From: Bacteroidales bacterium
GTDB lineage: Bacteria > Bacteroidota > Bacteroidia > Bacteroidales > WCHB1-69
Assembly: GCA_016290715.1 (NCBI GenBank)
Contig: JAEEUY010000241.1
Coordinates: forward strand, 1-5,295
Length of the DNA stretch: 5,295 bases
Reading direction: 5' to 3'
Under the pieces are notes generated by a model, which was not told the origin of the DNA, searched no databases, and saw nothing but the letters and a program-made list of their open reading frames with translations. A program made the position numbers and the translations under genes. Below, one piece after another: positions 1 to 4,804 of this stretch (its first letter is position 1; each line of letters starts with the position of its first letter).

Positions 1-615
1 ACTCATATTTTGTACCGTGAAATAGATGGTACTTATTACAGCGTATCAAAAAATGCTGCAATTAGTAGTACTATAAAACTCACTGATGATACTTCTTTTA
101 TTTATACATTTGATATATCATCATCTATGGGTGTGGATACGATAACTGGGAAATGGAAAATTCGCGGAAGAAATTTGTTTGTAAAATGCGGGAAAGAAAA
201 TGAATATAAAATTTGTCCACAAAATGAAAATAGCCAGTGTACAACCCTGCATTGTTACGATAAGATGACAGGCGATCCAATATATGCTGTAGGTTGTTTC
301 AGAGTCATTGGCGAGTATCAAGACTTTTTTTTGACAGACACTAATGGCTACCTTCATATTGATGGCCCTTTTGATTCCATTAAATGTTTCTCTCTCTGGA
401 TAGATTCTACCCTCATAGACAAACAATTCCAGTATAATGACATTTTTCTTTTTCTTGACACAAAATATCATTCATATCCAAGCATAGCAAAACGATATAA
501 AATTTGTTGTAGAAAGAATAGACTTTATCCAATCCAAGGTACAGATTATATCCAATATTATCAGCGAGTACCAACATTAGACAAATTTGTTTCTGATAAA
601 AAACAAAAAGATTAA
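1..615 (+). CDS. Unrecognised cysteine-rich protein, 5' end outside the window
   Basis: The reading frame is open from the first base to the TAA at 613-615, so the true start is probably upstream; a TTG at position 10 is only the first possible start codon inside the window. About 204 residues are visible. The first half has the beta-rich pattern seen in many small Bacteroidetes secreted or lipoprotein-like proteins: GTYYS, then LTDDTSFIYTF, then TGKWKI with a following short strand (inference from pattern, not a family assignment). The middle segment FLTDTNGYLHIDGPFDSI resembles the turn and strand of carboxypeptidase-regulatory-like repeats, but this is weak. Eight cysteines are visible, including a CC pair near the C-terminus, which would suit an exported protein. 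No signal peptide can be judged because the N-terminus is missing. The gene is AT-rich and its neighbour is an Rhs toxin-like cassette, so it may belong to the same accessory region. Function unknown. Confidence 0.7.
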   Translation, partial: THILYREIDGTYYSVSKNAAISSTIKLTDDTSFIYTFDISSSMGVDTITGKWKIRGRNLFVKCGKENEYKICPQNENSQCTTLHCYDKMTGDPIYAVGCFRVIGEYQDFFLTDTNGYLHIDGPFDSIKCFSLWIDSTLIDKQFQYNDIFLFLDTKYHSYPSIAKRYKICCRKNRLYPIQGTDYIQYYQRVPTLDKFVSDKKQKD

Positions 616-672
616 GTTGAATTTTATATAGAGGAATAATAAATTGTCTCACTTTCCCCTGATTACATAACT

Positions 673-680
673 TATCTTTG
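673..680 (+). promoter_or_regulatory. Candidate Bacteroidetes -7 promoter element (TATCTTTG)
   Basis: TATCTTTG matches the Bacteroidetes -7 consensus TAnnTTTG. No good -33 TTG/TTTG lies at the usual ~20-bp spacing; the TTG at 644-646 is 26 bases away. It sits 15 bases before the ATG at 696, so it would give a very short leader to the tape-measure-like remnant. The eight-base string CTTTGCCA here recurs in the second promoter-like element at 795-802. Confidence 0.35.
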
Positions 681-695
681 CCAAAACATCAAGTT

Positions 696-755
696 ATGGC
701 AAACAGCAGCATCCGAAGGGTAACCCTCTTCATCAACGGCAAGGAGAGGGTTTAA
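696..755 (+). pseudogene. Remnant of a phage tail tape-measure-like gene start (19 codons)
   Basis: ATG at 696 opens a frame reading MANSSIRRVTLFINGKERV and ends at TAA 753-755. This closely resembles, from memory, the N-terminus of tape-measure proteins of Bacteroidetes phages, which typically begin 'MANxxIKRVTLxINGKEVEN' and run on for many hundreds of residues. Here the similarity stops after GKE, the frame ends two codons later, and no continuation is seen in any frame downstream. The simplest reading is that the first ~17 codons were left behind when a prophage tail gene was deleted or recombined, with the breakpoint near 744. The alternative is a coincidental short frame; a 19-residue peptide alone is little evidence, and the resemblance has not been searched. 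Confidence 0.4.
722..752. other. Stem-loop, 10-bp stem
   Basis: AACCCTCTTC (722-731) pairs with GGAGAGGGTT (743-752): ten pairs including one T-G wobble, around an 11-base loop. Only TTT and then AATG follows, so the U-tract is too short for a good intrinsic terminator. It overlaps the end of the tape-measure-like remnant and precedes the GTG at 757 by four bases, so it could attenuate any transcript entering the Rhs-tip frame from the promoter at 673. It may equally be incidental. Confidence 0.35.
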
Positions 756-756
756 T

Positions 757-1632
757 GTGAAATTAGCATTGGGAAATATGAAATTATTTTGTAACTTTGC
801 CACTCGTGAAATTTCAGTTTGTATACCTCACCATCTTTCACCTCCCTCACCACCTCCCATTGTACATTGTTCATTACCAATTGTACATTCCCCCGCAGCA
901 CGGTACTACCAGCCAAACCTCTCCATCTGGCTCTCGGTGGACCCGATGGCGGACAAGTACCCGGGAGTGAGTCCGTACGTGTATTGTGGGGATAATCCGG
1001 TGAGATTAAAAGATCCGAACGGAAGAACTTTTTACGAAGTTGATGGTGAAAGAAAAAAGATTGACGATGGGCACAACAACATTACAATATATGATGTCAG
1101 TTCGCGAAGATTCAACCGTTTGGAAAAACTTTACAACCACCAGAATTACTCGAAATACAATCGCGTCAAAACACGGCTTGCCAATCGCAATGGATATTCA
1201 GAAGGGTTTAGTAACGAGAAGGGCGTTTCTATCACTTATCATCAAGGGAAAAGTATAAGGGAAAATGCGGCAACATTATTAAATACGGCTGACATTGCCA
1301 TTAGGGGAAGTAGTCGCTACAACATGTGGGAAGGGCATGGAGATGGTTTTGATAGGCGATTTTCGGAACAAGCGGAACCGTATGCTACAAGTGCACTATT
1401 GCTTTTTCCTCACATAAGTGCAATTAATAATGCCACTACGTTGTTCACAGGTCAAGATATTTATGGAAATAAGGCTGATGGACTGGATTATGCACTATCT
1501 ATTATCGGTGTTATAGCAACCCCTATGAGTTCAATGAAAAATACTGTGGGGAAAAGTGCTAAGTTCGCAAATAGAACTACATCGTTCTTATCGTTTCTTA
1601 AAAATATGACAAATCATGAAGAGAAAAAATAA
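757..1632 (+). CDS. Orphan Rhs C-terminal tip (truncated Rhs core plus variable effector-like region)
   Basis: Residues 47-90 of this frame (numbered from the GTG at 757) carry the end of an Rhs repeat-associated core: AARYYQPNLSIWLSVDPMADKYP, then SPYVYCGDNPVRLKDPNGR. In complete Rhs proteins this core follows thousands of bases of YD repeats and marks the junction to a variable toxic tip; here all of that is missing and the core itself begins at ARYY. The first 46 residues (proline- and histidine-rich, SPPSPPP, IVHCSLPIVHSP) look like translated intergenic repeats, so the annotated start is doubtful; GTG 757, ATG 778, GTG 937 and ATG 946 are all possible. Residues 91-291 are AT-richer and unrecognised. 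They contain GHGDGFDRRF, a segment FTGQDIYGNKADGLDYALSIIGVIATP (about 230-256) that resembles pre-toxin linker motifs, and two apolar stretches (about 209-230 and 242-259). No nuclease, protease or transferase motif is visible. The 3' end overlaps the next frame by 17 bases, as in toxin/immunity pairs. It may be a silent tip cassette, a membrane-active effector or a decaying remnant. Confidence 0.7.
   Translation: MKLALGNMKLFCNFATREISVCIPHHLSPPSPPPIVHCSLPIVHSPAARYYQPNLSIWLSVDPMADKYPGVSPYVYCGDNPVRLKDPNGRTFYEVDGERKKIDDGHNNITIYDVSSRRFNRLEKLYNHQNYSKYNRVKTRLANRNGYSEGFSNEKGVSITYHQGKSIRENAATLLNTADIAIRGSSRYNMWEGHGDGFDRRFSEQAEPYATSALLLFPHISAINNATTLFTGQDIYGNKADGLDYALSIIGVIATPMSSMKNTVGKSAKFANRTTSFLSFLKNMTNHEEKK
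769..799 (+). promoter_or_regulatory. Candidate Bacteroidetes promoter inside the Rhs-tip frame
   Basis: TTG at 769-771, a 20-base spacer and TAACTTTG at 792-799 fit the -33 TTG/TTTG and -7 TAnnTTTG pattern well. Transcription would begin near 805, overlapping the perfect 10-base palindrome TGAAATTTCA at 807-816, a possible operator. Because this lies downstream of GTG 757 and ATG 778, it argues that the Rhs-tip product, if made, starts later (for example at 937 or 946) or that the 5' part of the frame is not coding. Confidence 0.5.
859..889 (+). repeat. Short direct repeats ATTGTACATT
   Basis: ATTGTACATT occurs at 859-868 and again at 880-889, 21 bases apart start to start, with a partial ATTGTTCATT-like copy overlapping between them. 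Such ATTGTNNATT strings resemble the spacer repeats found in intergenic DNA of many Bacteroidales. The array stops directly before the truncated Rhs core (895 onward), which marks the likely recombination junction. Confidence 0.5.
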
Positions 1633-1875
1633 AAATAGACTATTGCGATTTGTCTTTTCTTTTTCTGCTTTCATAGCTATAGCACCTCTCTTCCTCATTT
1701 TTTTAGTTCTAAAGGAATGGGACCACTCCCATGGGAAACCATATTCAGTCATTGGGTATTTTTACTCTTTGTGGCTCTTTTAACAGCCATAGAATTTACG
1801 TATGAACTGGATGACAAAGAACCATTTTGGGAAAAACGGAAGAAAAAGGGAAAAAAGAAAATAAATGAGAATTAA
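1616..1875 (+). pseudogene. Small two-helix membrane protein, frame-split; candidate immunity protein
   Basis: ATG at 1616 opens a 55-codon frame ending at TAA 1781-1783: a lysine-rich start (MKRKNKNRLLRF) and an apolar helix FVFSFSAFIAIAPLFLIFLV. A second frame, offset by -1, is open to TAA 1873-1875 and reads very like the rest of the same protein: PLPWETIFSHW, the apolar run WVFLLFVALLTAIEF, then an acidic and finally lysine-rich cytoplasmic-type tail. Joined at the seven-T tract at 1698-1704, the two frames give one 86-residue protein with two membrane helices. One lost T, a sequencing error or programmed -1 frameshifting would each explain the split; a junction anywhere from about 1699 to 1735 is possible. 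The start codon overlaps the end of the Rhs-tip gene by 17 bases, the expected position for a cognate immunity gene, and a membrane location would fit protection against a membrane-acting tip. I do not recognise the family. No Shine-Dalgarno is seen, which is usual in this phylum. Confidence 0.5.
1699..1705 (+). other. Canonical -1 slippery heptamer T TTT TTA
   Basis: In the frame of ATG 1616 the codons are ATT TTT TTA, so bases 1699-1705 form X XXY YYZ = T TTT TTA, the same heptamer used by the HIV-1 gag-pol shift. A -1 slip here enters exactly the frame that continues to 1875. The first frame reaches its own stop 76 bases later, so both a 55-residue and an 86-residue product are possible. 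I did not find a strong stem-loop or Shine-Dalgarno stimulator nearby, so a plain one-base deletion in the T run is at least as likely. Confidence 0.3.
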
Positions 1876-1939
1876 ACACCTACTGTCTATTATACCCACC
1901 TCAAAAAAAAGTGTATGTCTCCATTTTCAAAAAAAAACG

Positions 1940-1947
1940 TACTTTTG
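1940..1947 (+). promoter_or_regulatory. Candidate cysS promoter -7 element (TACTTTTG)
   Basis: TACTTTTG fits TAnnTTTG and is followed by CACC. A clear -33 TTG is not visible about 20 bases upstream, where the sequence is GTATGTCTCC. Transcription would start near 1953, about 28 bases before the ATG at 1981. This excludes the upstream in-frame ATG at 1915 as the start of translation for a transcript from this promoter. Confidence 0.5.
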
Positions 1948-1980
1948 CACCTTGTAAATGACCATAAATCAAATATACCT

Positions 1981-3465
1981 ATGGAAAGCAAAAACAACCA
2001 AAACCAGTTAGAAATTTTCAACACACTCACTAAAAAGAAAGAACACTTCATTCCACTACACCCTAATTTAGTTGGACTATATGTCTGCGGACCAACTGTT
2101 TATGGGGAACCACATCTTGGTCATGCCCGTCCGGCGGTTACATTTGATTTGGTTTTCAGATATTTGCAACACATTGGCTATAAGGTTCGTTACGTGCGCA
2201 ACATTACCGACGTGGGACATTTGGAAAACGATGCCGATGAAGGGGAGGACAAAATTGCCAAAAAAGCCCGGTTGGAACAGTTGGAACCAATGGAAGTGGC
2301 TCAATATTATATCGATAGCTACCATCGTGCGATGGATGCGCTCAATGTAAAACGCCCTTCTATTGAGCCCCGCGCATCTGGTCACATTATTGAACAAATC
2401 GACATGGTTCAGCGTATTTTGGATGCTGGTTTTGCCTATGTTTCAAACGGTTCCGTATATTTTGATGTTGCTAAATTTGATAAGGAGTTCGGCTATGGGA
2501 AGCTTTCCGGTCGTGTTTTAGAAGAGTTGATCGCCAATACACGCACTCTGGACGGACAAGAGGAAAAGCACAACCCTGCCGATTTCGCTTTGTGGAAAAA
2601 AGCGGCTCCCGAACATATTATGCGCTGGCAATCGCCATGGAGTCTGGGGTTCCCGGGGTGGCATATCGAATGTACAGCCATGAGCACCAAGTACTTGGGT
2701 GAACAATTTGATATACACGGCGGCGGCATGGATCTCCTTTTCCCACATCACGAATCAGAAGTATGCCAAAGCACCGTTGCCAATGGCAAAGAATCGGTAC
2801 GTTACTGGATGCACAATAATATGATTACCATTAATGGACAAAAAATGGGCAAGTCATTGGGTAACTTCATCACTTTGAATGAGTTTTTTAATGGGTCGCA
2901 CACCCTTCTCACCCAACCCTACTCTGCCATGACCATCCGCTTCTTTGTGCTGCAAGCGCATTATCGTGGTACGCTTGATTTCTCTAACGAGGCCTTGCAA
3001 GCAGCCGAAAAAGGAATGCAAAAACTTTATACTGCCGCAAGAAATCTTGAGAAATTGAAAGCAGGCGACCACTCCGATGAAGATATCAATGCATGGGTAA
3101 ATCGCTGTTATGCAGCTATGAACGATGATTTCAATACGCCTAAAGTAATTGCCGAACTCTTTGATGCCACCCGCATCATCAACTCCATTAAAGATGGGAA
3201 AATGGCGCTCAACGAAGAAGACCTGAATAACTTAAAACACTATTTCAAGGTATTTTTCTACGATATTTTAGGGATGAAAGAAGATGCCAATAATGGAAAA
3301 CAATCTGAATACACCGACCAGCTAATGTCATTAATCATAGACATCCGTCAAGATGCCAAGACCAATAAAAATTGGGCAGTGGCCGATTTGATCCGAAACA
3401 AACTCACCGAGATGGGAATCGTGTTGAAAGACACCAAGGAGGGAACTACTTACGAAATAAACTAA
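1981..3465 (+). CDS. cysS: Cysteinyl-tRNA synthetase
   Basis: Class I aminoacyl-tRNA synthetase that activates cysteine with ATP and attaches it to tRNA-Cys in the cytoplasm; essential for translation. From ATG 1981 the protein has 494 residues, the usual length in Bacteroidales. Visible signatures are IFNTLTKKKE at the N-terminus, YVCGPTVYG, the HIGH box as HLGH (45-48), NITDVGH (74-80), and the KMSKS box as KMGKS (288-292), a common variant in this phylum. The zinc ligands are all present at the expected spacing: C36, C231, H256 and E260 (compare C28, C209, H234, E238 in E. coli). The C-terminal helical DALR-type and anticodon-binding regions follow from about residue 350. An in-frame ATG at 1915 would add 22 residues, but they match nothing in the family and the promoter element at 1940 lies inside them, so 1981 is preferred. 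The M16-type gene starts three bases after the stop and is probably in the same transcript. Confidence 0.97.
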   Translation: MESKNNQNQLEIFNTLTKKKEHFIPLHPNLVGLYVCGPTVYGEPHLGHARPAVTFDLVFRYLQHIGYKVRYVRNITDVGHLENDADEGEDKIAKKARLEQLEPMEVAQYYIDSYHRAMDALNVKRPSIEPRASGHIIEQIDMVQRILDAGFAYVSNGSVYFDVAKFDKEFGYGKLSGRVLEELIANTRTLDGQEEKHNPADFALWKKAAPEHIMRWQSPWSLGFPGWHIECTAMSTKYLGEQFDIHGGGMDLLFPHHESEVCQSTVANGKESVRYWMHNNMITINGQKMGKSLGNFITLNEFFNGSHTLLTQPYSAMTIRFFVLQAHYRGTLDFSNEALQAAEKGMQKLYTAARNLEKLKAGDHSDEDINAWVNRCYAAMNDDFNTPKVIAELFDATRIINSIKDGKMALNEEDLNNLKHYFKVFFYDILGMKEDANNGKQSEYTDQLMSLIIDIRQDAKTNKNWAVADLIRNKLTEMGIVLKDTKEGTTYEIN

Positions 3466-3468
3466 AGT

Positions 3469-4740
3469 ATGCCTAACCGGACTATCCCGCCTCATATTCA
3501 TACATTTACAAACTATACTTTAGCCGTACCCCAAAGTTATCGCACGGTCCATGGAATCCCATGCAAAGTATTCGTTGACAATAATTTGAATTTGATTCAT
3601 TTTATTATCAGAATCCAAGGTGGCACGCTTTTTGAAAAACAAAAAAAAATCGCCGCCACCACCTACCAACTACTGAAAGAGAGCCATCCGCTCATGAACG
3701 AAAACGAAACGGATGCTTTCATGGATTTTTACGGCAGCACTTTCAATATTTCTGTAGGAATGACCTTCATCTCTATCGAATTGGTTATTCCTCAAAAAAA
3801 TTGTCTGATTGTACTTCCAGAAATTTTGGAGATATTGGCAAATCCTACATTTAAAGAGGAAAATTTAGTACGATTTAAGGAAAAAAGCATCAAAAATCTG
3901 GAATATAATTCCATGAAAACCGATTTCCGGAACACACAACTCATGTTCCATAGTATGTTAGGAGATGGTTTTGCATGTGGAAAAATCCTTGAACCTTCTG
4001 ATTATGACAAAATTACCGTTGAACAACTACACGCTTACTACAAAGAGACTTTTTGCGCCGAAAATTTGCGTCTCTACCTTGCCGGAAATCTGCCTGATGA
4101 TTTAATACAACAAATATTAAAAAGTTTTGAACGTATCCCTGCTGGAAAAGCTTGTCCTCCTTTAAAACCTTTGTTTGTCCATTTCCAGCCCCAACGCATA
4201 GAAGAGCATTGGCCACACGCCCAACAAACTTCCCTGTCGCTTTGCAAACCGCTTTTTTCATGCAAACACCCCGATGCACTTCCCTTTTATTTCCTTAACA
4301 CATTGTTATGCAACTATTTCGGTTCGAGATTAATGAAGAATTTAAGAGAAAAGAATAGTTATACCTACGGGATTTCAGGGAATAATTACAATATGGGCGA
4401 TTCTTCTTTATTTTGTATAGAAAGCGATATCAACAACGAAAATGTTGAAGAAGCCATTGCAGCCTGTTTTACAGAGATGCGGAAGATAAGAGAAGAAAAT
4501 ATTTCAGATGAAGAGATGGAAATTGTGCGCAACTATTTATATGGCGAAAACTTACGCTCGGTAGATGGCACCATTGCCTATGAAAAAAAATATATGCAAT
4601 GGGAAGATTTTGGAATGGACATGCAGCGATATTATCATACGATGGAAACCATCAGGAACATACAAGCAAGTACCATTAAAGATTTAGCAAACAACTATTT
4701 ACAAAGTGATGGTTTTACGATTATTACCGTTGGAAAATAA
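3469..4740 (+). CDS. M16-family (insulinase-like) protein without the catalytic zinc motif
   Basis: 423 residues, the normal length of a bacterial M16B subunit, with the two-half M16 layout (roughly 20-215 and 215-423). Family marks are the fold-typical IRIQGGTLFE, the YKETFCAENLRLYLAGN segment closing the first half, and in the second half FGSRLMKNLREKNSYTYG. The last carries the conserved arginine and tyrosine seven residues apart (R293, Y300) that bind substrate backbone in non-catalytic subunits. The inverted zinc motif HxxEH is absent: its expected place reads TTYQLL (64-69), and no HxxEH occurs elsewhere in the protein. It therefore looks like a catalytically inactive partner, as in heterodimeric M16B enzymes and mitochondrial processing peptidase alpha, which would require an active HxxEH subunit encoded elsewhere. 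No signal peptide is visible, so a cytoplasmic location is inferred. ATG 3469 is chosen for its three-base spacing from cysS; no Shine-Dalgarno is seen. The peptide substrate is unknown. Confidence 0.88.
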   Translation: MPNRTIPPHIHTFTNYTLAVPQSYRTVHGIPCKVFVDNNLNLIHFIIRIQGGTLFEKQKKIAATTYQLLKESHPLMNENETDAFMDFYGSTFNISVGMTFISIELVIPQKNCLIVLPEILEILANPTFKEENLVRFKEKSIKNLEYNSMKTDFRNTQLMFHSMLGDGFACGKILEPSDYDKITVEQLHAYYKETFCAENLRLYLAGNLPDDLIQQILKSFERIPAGKACPPLKPLFVHFQPQRIEEHWPHAQQTSLSLCKPLFSCKHPDALPFYFLNTLLCNYFGSRLMKNLREKNSYTYGISGNNYNMGDSSLFCIESDINNENVEEAIAACFTEMRKIREENISDEEMEIVRNYLYGENLRSVDGTIAYEKKYMQWEDFGMDMQRYYHTMETIRNIQASTIKDLANNYLQSDGFTIITVGK

Positions 4741-4775
4741 TTCAAAAATTATAATCATTAATTATTAAATATTAT

Positions 4776-4783
4776 TAATTTTG
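4776..4783 (+). promoter_or_regulatory. Candidate rnf operon promoter -7 element (TAATTTTG)
   Basis: TAATTTTG matches TAnnTTTG and lies in the very AT-rich 64-base gap after the M16-type gene. No distinct -33 TTG is present. The start of transcription would be near 4790, about 15 bases before the GTG of rnfB, giving a very short leader. This suggests that rnfB begins a separate transcription unit. Confidence 0.5.
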
Positions 4784-4804
4784 CAGTTCTAAAATTTACA
4801 TAAA

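Noticed and set aside
121..652. Minus-strand frames of 116 and 79 codons opposite the first gene
   Set aside because: They are antisense to a frame with clear protein-like composition, are rich in Cys/Phe/Ile as expected of complementary AT-rich DNA, and show no family motif.
1040..1258. 72-codon + strand frame inside the Rhs tip
   Set aside because: It lies out of frame inside the longer Rhs-tip frame and shows no motif or promoter of its own; composition is that of a shadow frame.
1900..1938. Poly-A runs before cysS as a repeat or attenuator
   Set aside because: Two plain A tracts without pairing partner; best explained as AT-rich promoter DNA.
2842..2856. KMGKS instead of KMSKS in CysS as a defect
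   Set aside because: The variant is common in Bacteroidetes CysS, and all zinc ligands and the HIGH box are intact.
2072..3072. Several short frames on both strands within cysS
   Set aside because: All lie within the well-supported cysS coding sequence and read as out-of-frame or antisense shadows.
4741..4783. AT-rich inverted ATTAAT strings as a terminator after the M16-type gene
   Set aside because: ATTAAT is self-complementary and common in such AT-rich DNA; there is no GC stem, so a factor-independent terminator is not supported.
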